37,008 nt of DNA from Branchiostoma floridae (lineage: Eukaryota > Chordata > Leptocardii > Amphioxiformes > Branchiostomatidae): positions 18,546,072-18,583,079 of the forward strand of contig NC_049992.1 of the NCBI RefSeq assembly GCF_000003815.2, read 5' to 3'. Below the pieces are notes generated by a model that was not told the origin of the DNA, searched no databases, and was given only the letters and a program-made list of their open reading frames with translations. Numbering within the stretch: position 1 is the stretch's first letter; the number at the start of each line of letters is the position of its first letter. The position numbers and the translations under genes are program-made. Positions 19,975 to 31,970 of the stretch are shown here, piece after piece.

Positions 19975-22520
19975 TTAGGCACGTCCTGTAAAGGAATAAA
20001 GGCGGAAAGTTATAATTTTAGACGTAAGCATCAATGCTGTGTCTTGAAAAAATACGTTTAGTCATTCGAACATACCTGGTAAGTTCTAATGTTTATTGGT
20101 TGGAATGATGGTGTAAAATGCCACGTTTATGTAATTACCTGCAGAGACTTGGCATATGAAGGGATGTAGGATGTTGCAGTCCGCGTCATTCCACATATTC
20201 CTCCTGTTCCTAGTGCCATAGGTCTGATGGACATACTCAACGCAGTCCTCCTTGCCAAAATTGTTATCTGGTTGGTTCGGAGCCCACGATTGGTAGCTAC
20301 CAATGGCAGTGCCATCGACCCACCGGAAAATTCCCTCCTCACGCTCATCGTTGAGGCCAATCCAGAACCCAGAATTGAGGTCGACGGAGTTCTTGAGAGA
20401 GATCAGGAAGTCGTCAGTTGCGGCGTCTCTGGGCATGGCAAGGGTGCCGCCATCTATACGGCAATGCAGGACCGCGAGTTCGAACTTGACGTGGATGTTG
20501 AACGCCTTGTAGCAGGTCCCACGCCACTCAGTAAATCCTTTGGGACAAGATGCTAAAAAAACAAGTTTCATTCTCGTAGCAACAAACAATGTTATTTGTG
20601 TGTGTGTGTGTGTATGTGTGTGTGTGTTTGTGTGTCTTTAACCACTTGATCAAAGTAATAAGGGAGAGCAATAATAAACGCGAGCCAATAAATCACTACA
20701 CAGTGAAAGTGGCCTTACCTTCATTCGGCTTTGAAGTACCTGGCAGCCCAATGGGACCCATCAACCCCCGAGGCCCAGCTTGTCCTGGTGGTCCAGTCAT
20801 TCCCATTGGGCCAGGCGGCCCCATGGCCCCCTTTTCTCCTGGAGGGCCAGGAGGGCCGACAGACACAGGGCCAGTTGGCCCCATGGCTCCCTTTTCTCCT
20901 GTAGGACCAGGAGGGCCGACAGACACAGGGCCAGCTGGTCCTATGGGTCCCTTTTCTCCTGGAGGGCCAGGAGGGCAGACAGACACAGGGCCAGCTGGCC
21001 CTATGGGTCCCTTTTCTCCTGGAGGGCCAGAGGGTCCGGCAGACCCAGCTGGCCCCATGGCTCCCTTTTTTCCTGGATGTCCAGGAGGGCAGACAGACAC
21101 AGGGCAAGCTGGGGCCATTGGCCACCTCTGACCCTGAGGACCAAGGATGCCAGGTGGTCCCCTATTTCCCAAAGCGAAAGAAGACACATCCATTTCTGAA
21201 AAAAAAAAGGTTTTGCTTTACTACAATAGATTATAGCGTGCGACGAAGTTCTGTAGCATCAAATCACATGGCCTGGTACTTGTCAGGACGTTTTTATGAG
21301 TTGCGGGATTAGAATGTGCAGATTCTGTAATACCGTACTTACCCTTAAGCTTCGTATCTAGTAGCTCAGTCACCCAGTCTCTTGATGCCACGTCCTCAGA
21401 AACAGCAACTATACATTAAAAAAATAAGATGAACGCGACCGTGATTTTCTGTAATCATGTCATGAACTCATACACATAGCTGATTTTTAGACATCCCTAA
21501 TTTGGAAGAAATAACGTCGCTGACCTGCGAAGTATGACAACAGTATGACGATCGCCACGACAAGGACGGCGGTGAATGCGATCCACAGTTTCTTTACTTG
21601 GCTAGGCATACTCAGTCCATCACCGTCAGCCTTGTTGTCAGCGACTGTATCACAGGCGACAAGAAAGGGTGTCATTACATTGTTTATAACAGCATTGAAT
21701 GGAAAAAACTATAATAGCACTATGAAGTCTTAGTCTAATTCAGTCTAAAACATTGATGTTGAGTCCCTCTTCTGCTACATTCAAGAGTCACACTAAAGCT
21801 GACTTCATCGATAAAATAATCCTACATTTCCTTAATTCGTTTACACGTCCTTGTTTACTACTGCTAACTTTGAATTTTCAACTTTACATTATTACCTAAG
21901 TTATGGCAGTTATGGTTAGTTATTCGTTGTAATTTTTTTTATCATATTGGTTCCTTTATTTATTTATTTCTTATTTCCTCATTTCCTATGTCCTTATTTC
22001 TTTCCTTTAATTTACATAACTTGTGATAAGTTATTAAAGGGTGGCCTTCGTATAAGCAAAAGCTTTGGCCTCCCTTGTACTGTTATGTTCCTTTACATTT
22101 CATTTATTTTCATGTATTTATTGTTGTTTTGTTAAGTGCGAAACAAATAAACAATTAACAATAATTGTATTATGTATAAATGTAGTGCATACGCGCGCGT
22201 GTGGTCCGTAGCTAATTTTTACCTAACGTAAACAAGTCACACAAAGATGGACAGTAAGTAAATTGAGAATTTATCTACCTGTCCTGGATCCATACGCAGG
22301 GTTGTTGGTTTGTCCATCATCGGTCTCCGATTCAGTCTGAGTCTGCTGCATGGGTGTGGTGCCTGGACGATTAACAGAAATGCATTTTTTAAAACCACAT
22401 CATATACAACTTACTGTGATCTTTAAGCCTAAAAGATGAACACGAAAGAGATTTTTTTTTACAAAACATTCAACATTCATTAGTATTACCAGTTGGACAC
22501 TGCTGCTGCCGTCCTGGCAT
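19975..22520 (-). CDS. Lectin gene B: type II membrane collagen C-type lectin
   Basis: Exons on minus: 22520-22490, 22362-22279, 21644-21525, 21408-21343, 21195-20719, 20552-20139 and 19985-19975 (G-R-A-stop, TAA). All are phase 1 with AG/GT. The predicted product is 400 residues. It has a cytoplasmic tail of about 57 residues with NNPAY, a TM helix ([20 protein letters not shown]), a 22-residue stalk, a 159-codon collagen exon and a 138-codon CTLD with QPD, KEDC and WND. Exon 3 uses an acceptor 12 nt downstream of that in A, C and E, dropping the CDxx segment. Three Cys lie in the stem (APACP and two SVCPPG where paralogues have Gly), which could form interchain disulfides. By family analogy (membrane collectins, MARCO-like receptors) it should trimerise and bind sugars through Ca2+; QPD usually favours galactose-type ligands. 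Confidence 0.88.
20592..20638 (+). repeat. (TG)n microsatellite in intron 5 of gene B
   Basis: Interrupted TG dinucleotide run of about 45 bp between the collagen and CTLD exons. Confidence 0.9.
21940..22175 (+). repeat. Non-LTR retrotransposon 3' tail, antisense in intron 2 of gene B
   Basis: GTATAAGCAAAAGC..GGCC..TGTACTGTTATGTTCCTT leads to TTTTGTTAAG, then ACAAATAAACAATTAA. This looks like the 3' end of a LINE with a short tail. The reverse of the same sequence lies at 33080-33300 in intron 2 of gene E, so both are antisense to their genes. Confidence 0.55.
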
Positions 22521-23886
22521 GATGTCACTTTCTCAGGTTTCTTGACAGAAGGAAAACAAGGGCCTTGTTGACTGAACAACTGCCTGAGAATAAACTGATC
22601 TCAAGCAAATGATGAATTCAAAGAAAATCATTTTGTATGCATGAACACGTGTTTACAGAATAGACGTATTAAATGAATAAGTTATTGCTTTGGTTGCTGA
22701 GACCAAAGCTTCGCTAAGAAAAATTAAAAACTAGAGCTCCACGACCTCATGCCTTCATGAAATGATGCTAATGTTATCGAGTACAATATCATAAGCTTGT
22801 GTTTCTCATTAATTGAGTAAATAGGGTCCTTGTTCAAATTGATTATATTCAGTTGATAATCTTGTCTGCGCAAAACCAAAAGATATCAAAAGTCTCAAAA
22901 GGCAAGGAAGGCTATTGTAGCATTATATGGATATCTATTCCTTTCTTTCCGTATTAAAACAATCAAGTGAGTGAACGAAAAATGCAATTTTTACACCTGT
23001 GGACACTGCCCAGGAACTTTGAAATGCCATACCTCGGTCTTGGTGCATTGATGATACGTCACTCGAGAACATTTGTAATGTGTCACACAAAAACGAACGT
23101 AATGCCTTGAAAACCATAATCACGTTAAACAATCTTTATAAAAACAGCCGGGACAAAGGATAGAACGCCAATACTAAAACACACCATGTAATAAAAACAG
23201 CAGTGTACGTATAAATTAATACATATCAACCGTATCTCGTATCGCATTTTCGTTGCCACACTTATTTCATATAGAGCTTTACTAAACAAGATTAGGATTT
23301 AGAAAGCAAATCATATAATCTGGCTCTTTCAAAAAACACAGGACCTCGATTTAAAGGAAAACTGAACTCCGAAAGAGGGTGTTATTTTCTCAAAGAGTAT
23401 CAATGAATACATGATCAGCAGACTTTTTGCAGAACTCCGCAACGTGTGTTTCTAAAACAAGTATGACATTCACTAAACCCATATGTAGACCCTAAGCATA
23501 CATTCTGTGTAGGTATAGACACTTCCTTCATTATATCTGTTTGACATAACTGAGAGTTGCTAAGCGCAACAAGAAGGCCAAGAAGAACAAGAACTTAATC
23601 CATGAGAAACACTTATGATATGGTACTCGAAAACATAGCATTTATTTCATGAAGGCATGAGGTTGTGGAACTCTAGTTTCCAATTTGTCTCAGCTTAGTT
23701 TTGGTCTCAGCGACCAAAGCAATTACTTATTCATTTAATATGTCTATGCTGTAAACGTGTGTTCATGCATACAACATGATTTGCTTGAAATTCATAATTT
23801 GCTTGAGATCAGTTTATTCTCAGTTTATTGTTCAGTCAGCAAGGCCGTTGTTTTGCTTCTGTCAAGAAACCTGAGAAAGTGACATC
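22521..23886. promoter_or_regulatory. Divergent B/C intergenic region with inverted arms
   Basis: The start codons of B (minus) and C (plus) face away from each other across 1366 bp. The outer parts (22521-22830 and about 23610-23886) are inverted copies of one another and match the upstream DNA of A, D and E. The shared piece next to the ATG includes TCAGTTTATTCTCAG, CAAGGCCGTTG and GTCAAGAAACCTGAGAAAGT, probably promoter plus 5' UTR. The middle (about 22930-23600) is unique and contains no exon that I can see. No TATA box is assigned. Confidence 0.6.
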
Positions 23887-26221
23887 ATGCCAAGACAGCA
23901 GCAGCAGTGTCCAACTGGTAACATCAGTGATAAAAATATTTTGTTAAAATTTTCTCTTTCGATTTAATCTTTCGGGCTTAAACATTACAGTAAATTCTAT
24001 ATTCAGTTTCAAAAACATATATTTTTATCACTGTCCAGGTACTACACCCATGCAGCAGTCTCAGACTGAGTCGGAGACCGATGATGGACAAACCATCAAC
24101 CCTGCGTATGGCTCCAGGACAGGTAGATAAGTTCTCAATTCACTTACTGTCCATCTTCGTGTATTAAATTATGACTTGTTTATATTGGGTAAAAAGTGCG
24201 CGTATGCATTGAATTTACTCTTAGACTTCATAGCGGTACAATTTCTATTCTATTCAATGCTTCCGAATCTATAAACAATGAAGTACAACCATTTCCTGTC
24301 GCTTTACTATCAGCCTGCGATGCAGCCGCTGATAACACGTCTGACGGTGACGGACTGATAATGCCCAGCCATTTGAAGAAAATGTGGATCGCATTCACCG
24401 TCGTCCTTGTCGTGGCGAACGCCATACTACTGTCATACGTCGCAGGTCAGTAACGTTATTTCTTCAAAGTTAGTGATTGTGATGTCTAGAAATCAGCTAT
24501 AACATGTGTATGAGTTCATTACATGATTACAGAAAATCACAGTCGATCATCTTACTTTTTGAATGTATAGTTGCTGTTTCTGAGGGTGTGGCATCAAGAG
24601 ACTGGGTGACTGAGCTACTACATAGGAAGCTTAAAGGTAAGTACAGTAGTCAGTATCACAGAATCTGCACATTCTAATCCCGCAACTCTTGAAAACGTCC
24701 TGACAAAGACCAGGCCATGTGATTTTATGCTACGGAACTTCTTCTCATACTATATTGCATTCTGTTAAAGCAAAACTTTTTTTCAGAAATGGATGTGTCT
24801 TCCCTTGCTTTGGGAAATAGGGGACCACCTGGCATCCGAGGTCCGCAGGGACCTTCAGGAAAGAGGTGGCCAATGGCCCCAGCTTGCCCTGTGTCAGCCG
24901 TGCCCCCTGGACCTCCAGGAGAAAAAGGGGGAATGGGGCTACCTGGTCCTGTCTCTGTCGGGCCTCCTGGACCTCCAGGAGAAAAAGGAGACATGGGTCC
25001 AACTGGGTCTGCCGGGCCCCTTGGTCCTCCAGGAGAAAAGGGAGCCATGGCGCCAGCTGGACCTGTGTCTGTCGGACCTCCTGGTCCTCGAGGAGAAAAG
25101 GGAGACATGGGGCCAATTGGGTCTGCTGGGTCTGCCAGGCCCCCAGGCCCTCCAGGAGAGGAGGGAACCATGAGGCCAGCTGGACCTGTGTCAGTCGGGC
25201 CTCCTGGACCTCCAGGAAAAAGGGGAGCCATGGGGCCAGCTGGACCTGTTTTTGTCGGGCCTCTTGGACCTCCAGGAGAAAAGGGAGCCATGGGGCCAGC
25301 CGGCCCTGTGTCTGTCGGACCTCCTGGCCCTCCAGGAGAAAAGGGAGCCATGGGACCAGCCGGCCCAATGGGAATGGCTGGACCACCAGGACAAGCTGGG
25401 CCTCGGGGGTTGATGGGTCCCGTTGGGCTGCCAGGTACGCCAGAGACGAATGAAGGTAAGGCCACAAATCTATACTTTGAGTACAACTGAAGCATTTTAA
25501 AATGTAATCAAATTAGTCTTTCAATGTGTAGGGATTTATTGGCTCGCGTTTTGATTAGTCGCCCTCAATACTTTGATAAAGTGTTTAAAAGACCTCACAC
25601 AAACAAACATAAAACACCACTGTCTATTGCTATGAGAATGAAATGTGTTTTTCAGTATCTTGTCCCGAAGGATTTACTGAGTGGCGTGGGACTTGCTACA
25701 AGGCGTTCAACATCCACGTGAAGTTCGATCTCTCGGTCCTGCATTGCCGTATAGATGGCGGCACCCTTGCCATGCCCAGAGACGCCGCAACTGACGCCTT
25801 CCTGATCTCTCTCAAGAACTCCGTCGACCACAGGACCGGGTTTTGGATTGGCCTGAACGATCAGCGTGAGGAAGGAATCTTCCGGTGGGTCGATGGTACT
25901 GCTCTCGGAAGCTACAACTCGTGGCATCCGGGCCAACCAGATAACTATCTCGAGGAGGACTGCGTTATCTATGGCCATCACAGGCACACCGATGGGAGCT
26001 CGATGAATATGTGGAATGACATGGACTGCAACACCCCACATCCTTTCATATGCCAAGTTGCTCCAGGTAATTTACATAAAAATGCCATTTCGCATCATCA
26101 TTCCAAACGATTAACATTAGAACTTACAAGGTATTCTCGAATGACTAACGTTATTTTCAAGACATCGCGTTGATGGTAACATCTAACCTTCCGCCTTTAT
26201 TCCTTTACAGGACGTGCCTAG
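23887..26221 (+). CDS. Lectin gene C: type II membrane collagen C-type lectin (longest stem)
   Basis: Exons: 23887-23917, 24039-24122, 24314-24445, 24571-24636, 24787-25455, 25656-26066 and 26211-26221 (stop TAG). All introns are phase 1 and the predicted product is 467 residues. Cytoplasmic residues 1-61 contain INPAY (NPAY at 31-34). The TM helix is about 62-82 and the stalk 83-105. The collagen stem is about 106-327, mostly 20-residue units ([20 protein letters not shown]), with one Cys near its start (APACP). The CTLD is 328-464 with WIGL, GQPDN, EEDC, WND and PFIC. Calcium-site residues look complete. Several Gly positions are substituted (GAMAP, TMRP, SARPP). The role inferred from family is a surface pattern-recognition or scavenger receptor taking up glycan-bearing particles. 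It pairs head-to-head with gene B. Confidence 0.92.
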
Positions 26222-27470
26222 GCGACAGACCAAGCTCTCACCAACGATGCTGAGCAGTGCGGAGACCAGCGTTAAAAGATTTAGAACATCAAAGTAAAGC
26301 GAAAAAGCTTCAACTAGATCTAAGAGTTTAGTGGAGGACGAAGCTTTAATTCTTAGATGTCCGATCAAGTTTGCCGAGAGCATATAAGTAAGATTTAGGC
26401 TTACACGTTAGGCTGACAACCTAGCTTTAAGAATACAATGCAACTGAGTAGCTACGTGATATAAGGAAATATCTAGCAGTCACGAAAATTTTAACACTTA
26501 AGCATAAGATTTTCGATGTCTCTTGAAAATGAGAAAGATGTGATGCTCTGAGTCAAAGACAAAGGCAAAGAATTGTGTGTATCTTATAACAGGTATGTAC
26601 CAACGAAATCCACTCATGTATGGAATGTTAGCTTCCATTAAAGTAGTTTGAGTTGTCTTACTTGTATGGTTAAGAATATGGGAAGAGAATGGAATTTCGA
26701 ACTGTACCAGAAGTAAGATAGCATTTTGCTTATACAGCTTGTAAAACTAGTAATTGATTGTATTGCTATATTTTTGAAAATATTTTTTTTGTGGGAAGAA
26801 GGATCAAGTATAGATTTTACATACATGTAGCACAGTGAATAGGTCTCTCAAAAAAGAAAAGATCACATATCATTAATGAAAATAACAAAATGATGTAAGA
26901 AACATTTCGGATTAAGGAGAACGAAAACGTTTGACGCTTTTAACGCACGTAGCCAACAGGTGTGAATTGAATGACTTGCCGTAATAGATTGTACTTAATG
27001 TACTGTAGCTGTGCTATTTTACAACAAATTATGAATTTAAAAAAATGTTATAACCCCCCTCATATCAATTAAGATCAAGCTGTTCGTTATAGCCAAATAG
27101 TCAACACTATAACGTATAAGCAGTGAAACCACGTACCCAAGAAACAATAAACAATTTGTGCTATGATGTAGCTTCTTTGCACTTGAGTCATTGACGTTAT
27201 CTTGAACTGTCCTAAACTGTTACCTTTACATTTTTTTGTGGGATTGTCTTTTGTTAGTACAAATCATTAATTATCTGATGGCCGGACCTTTAGAAAATAA
27301 CGTTTACCAACAATAATACGTCTACTGGTAAACAACTTGTTTTTGTTATACTTCAAAAGAATCCAGGAGTTTAGATATAATTGATTGAAGTTAGTTTTGA
27401 TTTTTTGATATTAACTTTAGATCAATGGAGTCATTGAAGTTTCTTATAATTTGTCTTGGCTGTGAAAAGT
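26222..27470. other. 3' UTR and flank of gene C
   Basis: Unit-conserved noncoding sequence beginning with the 3' UTR (AGACCAAGCTCTCACCA...). ATTAAA at 26637-26642 is the best polyadenylation signal. No further exon was seen. Confidence 0.6.
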
Positions 27471-27473
27471 ACA

Positions 27474-27550
27474 ATGATGGCATCGTGTGGTGCAATCAGT
27501 AATTTTGCCTAGAGTTTAGCGGTCCTGAGTTTGAAACCTATGATTTTCGA
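27474..27550 (+). repeat. tRNA-derived SINE head, 3' of gene C
   Basis: GTGTGGTGCAATCAGTAA followed by GCGGTCCTGAGTTTGAAACC, a degraded A-box/B-box pair. It has the same orientation relative to the gene as the other four. Confidence 0.65.
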
Positions 27551-28043
27551 AAGGAAATGCACTCTTATTACTAATGTATTTAGAAGTAATGTAATGGTAA
27601 ACATTGAATTATGCAAATCAATGCCACAATAATTTAAAATATAATGCTACAATAGCCTTCCTTGCCCTTTGAGACTTTTGATATCTTTTGGCTTTGCAGA
27701 GAGAAGATTGTTACCTGATTATAATCTATTTAAACGAGGACCCTATTTACTCAATTAATGACAAACACTAGCTTATGATATTGTACTCGATAACATTAGC
27801 ATCATTTCAGGAAGGCATGAGGTCGTGGAACTCAATTTTTCAATTTGTTTTAGCTTTTGTCTCAGCAACCAAAGTAATTACTTATTCATTTAATATGTCT
27901 ATGCTGTATAAGCGTGTTTTCATGCATACAATTTGATTTGCTTTAAATTCATAATATGCTTGGAATCAGTTTATTCTCAGGCAGTTGTTCAGTCAACAAG
28001 GCCGTTGTTTTCCATCTGTCAAGAAACCTGAGAAAGTGACATC
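27551..28043 (+). promoter_or_regulatory. Upstream region of gene D
   Basis: Unit-conserved upstream block. The last 90 bp before the ATG (TCAGTTTATTCTCAG, CAAGGCCGTTG, GTCAAGAAACCTGAGAAAGT) are nearly identical in A-E and probably hold the core promoter and 5' UTR. No specific factor site is claimed. Confidence 0.45.
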
Positions 28044-30537
28044 ATGCCAGGACGGCAGCAGCAGTGTCCAACTGGTAACACTAGTGAATGTTGAATGTTA
28101 TGTAAAAAATTCTCTTACGTGTTAATCTTTCAGGCTTAAAGATTACAGTAAGTTCTATATGAAGATTCTAAGAATGCATTTCTTATCATCGTCCAGGCAC
28201 CACACCCATGCAGCAGTCTCAGACTGAGTCGGAGACCGATGATGGACAAACCAACAACCCTGCGTATGGCTCCAGGACAGGTAGATAAGTTCTCAATTTA
28301 CTTAGTCTACTTCTTCGTGTGACTTATTTATGTTAGGAACAAATAATTTAGGGATCACATGCGAACGTAGGCCTAAATTTACACATAATACACCCAGACT
28401 TCATAGTGCTACAGTAAGTATGATTTTTTTCGAATCAATGTTGTTATGAAAAAGAAATCGGAGACCTCATGTCTGGTTATGTAAATGACTTCCACATTCA
28501 CATAATCAATGCTTGGTTACGTGACAATAAGAGTGACAATGCCCTGCCATGAGTGAGTAAGTGAGATGCTTGGTTACGTACCAAGAATTTCTACTAGTGT
28601 TATTATACTAAAGTCACGTACCATGAGGCCCAGATTGACATTGATCTTCGTCTTTCCAACACCTACCCACATACCAAATATCATCGTAATTCATACAGAG
28701 GTTCTTGAGTTGTGCTGTCTACAAAAATCCGGAAAAACAAACAAGACAGACATACACAAAAAAATATCTCCATTTTTCATGGAGATAACAATAAAGTAAC
28801 ACCCTTTCGTGTCGCTTCCCTTGCAGCCGCTGACAACAAGACTGACGGTGATGGACTGTGTATGCCCAGCCATTTGAAGAAACTGTGGATCGCATTCACC
28901 GCCGTCCTTGTCGTGGCGAACGTCATACTGCTGTCATACTTCGCAGGTCAGCGACGTTATTTCTTCCAAATTAGTGATGTCTATAAATCAGCTATGTGTA
29001 TGAGTTCATGACATGATTAAAGAAAATCACAGTCGATCATCTTATTTTTTGAATGTATAGTTGCTGTTTCTGAGGACGTGGCGTCAAGAGACTGGGTCAC
29101 TGAGCTACTAGATACGAAGCTTAAGGGTAAGTACAGTATTACAGAATCTGTACATTCTATTCCCGCACCTCTTAAAACATTCTGACAAGTACCGGACCAT
29201 ATGATTTTATGCTACAGAACTTCTTTTCACGCTATAATCTATTGTGCTAAAGCAAAACCCTTTTTTTCAGAAATGGATGTGTCTTCCCATGCTTTGGGAA
29301 GTAGGGGTCCACCTGGCATCCTTGGTCCCCAGGGACCTTCAGGAAAGAGGTGGCCAATGGCCCCAGCTTGCCCTGTGTCCGCCGGGCCTCCTGGACCTCC
29401 AGGAGAAAAGGGGGCAATGGGGCCAGCTGGCCCTGTGTCTGTCGGGCCTCCTGGACCTCCGGGAGAAAAGGGACCAATGGGCCCAGCTGGACCTGTGTCT
29501 GCTGGACCCTCTGGCCCTCCAGGAGAAAAGGGAGCCATGGGACCAGCTGGGTCTGCCGGACCCTCTGGCCCTCCAGGAGAAAAGGGAGCCATGGGACCAG
29601 CTGGGTCTGCCGGACCCTCTGGCCCTCCAGGAGAAAAGGGAGCTATGGGACCAGCTGGGTCTGCCGGCCCCCCTGGACCTCTCGGAGAAAAGGGAGCCAT
29701 GGGGCCAACTGGCCCAATGGGAATGACTGGACCACTAGGACATGGTGGGCCTCGGGGGTTGATGGGTCCCATCAAGCTGCCAGAGTCAAATAAAGGTAAG
29801 GCCACAAATCTTTACTTTGAGTACAACTGGAATTAACCATTCACTGTGTAGTAATTTATTGGCTCATGCTTTTGATTAGTCTACCACATTACTTTGATGT
29901 AGTGGTTTAAAGACCTCACACAAGCAAACATAAACTACCACTGTCTATTGCTACGAGAATAAAACGTGTTTTTCAGCATCTTGCCCCGAAGGATTTACTG
30001 AGTGGCGTGGGACCTGCTACAATGCGTTCAACGTCCACGTTATGTTCGACTTGGCGGTCCTGCTTTGCCGTAGAGATGGCGGCACCCTTGCCATGCCCAG
30101 AGATGCGGCTACCAACGACTTCCTGATCGATTTCAAGAACTCCTTCCACCGCAGTTACGGATTCTGGATTGGCCTGCACGATCAGCGTGAGGAAGGAATC
30201 TTCCAGTGGATCGATGGTACTGCCCTTGGTGGCTACAACTCGTGGGCTCTGGGCCAACCTGATAACTATCAAGGCAAAGAGAACTGCGTTATCTATATCC
30301 GTCAGACTGTTAGGAGCTGGTCTAAGAATAAGTGGAATGACAGAGACTGCAACGACCCGCTTCCCTTCATATGCCAAGTCGCTCCAGGTAATTTACATTA
30401 AAATGTCATTTTACATCATCATTCCAAACGATCAACATTTATAACTTACCTGGAAAGAGAAAACGTGTTTTTGTAAGACTCGATATTGATGCTAACATCT
30501 AACTTTCCGCCTATATTCCTTTACAGGACGTGCCTAA
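28044..30537 (+). CDS. Lectin gene D: type II membrane collagen C-type lectin
   Basis: Exons: 28044-28074, 28197-28280, 28827-28946, 29061-29126, 29271-29795, 29977-30387 and 30527-30537 (stop TAA). All introns are phase 1 and the predicted product is 415 residues. The tail carries NNPAY. Exon 3 is the short, 120-nt form, as in B, using an acceptor 12 nt later (CTTGCAG). TM is [20 protein letters not shown]. The stem has 175 codons. It starts with 20-residue units and then carries three nearly identical 54-bp (18-residue) units [18 protein letters not shown] in tandem, a recent expansion. One Cys (APACP) lies near the stem start. The CTLD has GQPDN, KENC, WND and PFIC. Intron 2 holds an interspersed repeat (28440-28800). 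It lies in tandem with C (ATG to ATG 4157 bp). Confidence 0.92.
28440..28800 (+). repeat. Interspersed repeat in intron 2 of gene D
   Basis: This block is absent from intron 2 of the other paralogues. It includes CCAAATATCATCGTAATTC, TGTCTACAAAAATCCGG, AAACAAACAAGACAGACATAC and a short A-rich stretch. ATATCTCC and GGAGATA near its right end are inverted. The class is undetermined. Confidence 0.45.
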
Positions 30538-31795
30538 GCAACAGACCAAGCTCTCACCAACGATGCTGAGCAGTGCTGAGACCAGCGTTAAAAGATTTAG
30601 AAGATCAAAGTAAAGTAAAAAAAAGCTCAACTAGATCAAAGGGCTTAGTGGAGGGAAAATCTTTAATTCTTAGATGTCCGACAAGTTTGCCAAGAGTATA
30701 TACCAGAGAATAATAATAATCTAAGGGCGAGAACCTAGCTTTGAGAAAGCAATGGCAAATGAGTAGCCACACAATGTAAGAAAATTTCTAGCGGTCAAAA
30801 AATTAACACTAAGCATACGATGTTTGATGTCTTCTGAAAATGGAAAAGATCTGATGCTCAGAGTCTGGCTGCCAGAGGCAAATAATTTTGTCTATCTTAT
30901 AACAAGGATGTACCAGCGAAATGCAGTCATATAAAAAAACCCCAGCAACAACATAATGTTAGGGTCCGGATTTAAAGTAGTTTGAGTTGTCTGTCTTGCA
31001 TGATAAAGAAAATGGGAATAGAATGGAATTTTGGAACTGTGCCAGAATGAAGCCAGCATTTTGCCTGTACAGCTTGTAAAACTAGTAATGGATTGTAATG
31101 ATTAACTTTTGAGAATATTTTTTGTAGGGAGAAGGACCGAGTCTAGCTTTTACATAGCACAGTGAATAGGTCTCTCGAGAAAGAAAAGATAACATACCAT
31201 TAATGAAAATAACAAAATGACGTAAGAAACATTTCGGATGAAGGAGAACCAAGATGTTTAACGCTCTTAACGTACGTAGCCAACATGATGCTTAATCGAA
31301 TGACTGTCGGTAATCCATTGTATTTTATGGACTGTAGCTGTGTTTTATTACAACTAATTATGAATTCTAAAACTTTCGATATCTATTTTCATGTCAATTA
31401 CGATCAAGCTGATCGAAGTAGTCAAATAGTCAACAATATAACGTATAATCAGTGAAACCAATTACCCAAGAAACAATAAATAATTTGTGCTATGATGTAA
31501 TTTCTTTGAACTTGAGTCATTGACGTTATCTTGAACTGTCCTGAACTGTTATCTTCACAGTTTTTGTGGGAATTGCTTTATGAGTGGAAATGCCTGATGC
31601 TCTGGTGGCCAGACCTTTAGAAAACAGCATTTACCAACTATATTATACGTCAACAAGTAAACAGCTTGTTGTTGTTATGCTTCAAAAGAAACCAGGACTT
31701 TTGATAAACTTGATTGAAGTTAGTTTTGATTCTTTGATGTTAGCTTTATTTCTATAAAGTCATTGAAGTTTCTTCTAATTTGTCTCGGCTGTGAA
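30538..31795. other. 3' UTR and flank of gene D
   Basis: Unit-conserved noncoding sequence. The ATTAAA present in A, B, C and E reads ATTTAAA here (about 30969). No exon was seen. Confidence 0.55.
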
Positions 31796-31799
31796 AAGT

Positions 31800-31970
31800 A
31801 CAATGATGGCATTGTGTGACGCAATTAGTAAGGCGTTTTGCCTAGAGTCCAGCTGTCCGGGGTTCGAAACCTATGATTTGTCCAATGTTTTGCGTTTAGA
31901 AAACAACCTTCCTCACTTCACGCAGATCGAAATGAATAACTCTCAGTTAAGGTGGACTCTCACTACACTT
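31800..31970 (+). repeat. tRNA-derived SINE (head plus body remnant), 3' of gene D
   Basis: GACGCAATTAGTAAGGCG, then GGGGTTCGAAACC (a good B-box). The body remnant follows (CTTCCTCACTTCACGCAGATCG), matching 3530-3560 and 36660-36690. Confidence 0.75.

Noticed and set aside
24725-25495. Long Gly-Pro-rich reading frames antisense to the collagen exons (also 20589-21131 opposite gene B, 29239-29805 and 34020-34421)
   Set aside because: GGNCCN-type repeats read as Gly/Pro on both strands. The real strand is set by splice sites, the flanking TM and CTLD exons, and paralogue agreement.
29526-29692. CRISPR-like or satellite array of 54-bp units
   Set aside because: The units are in frame, encode collagen triplets and lie within exon 5 of gene D.
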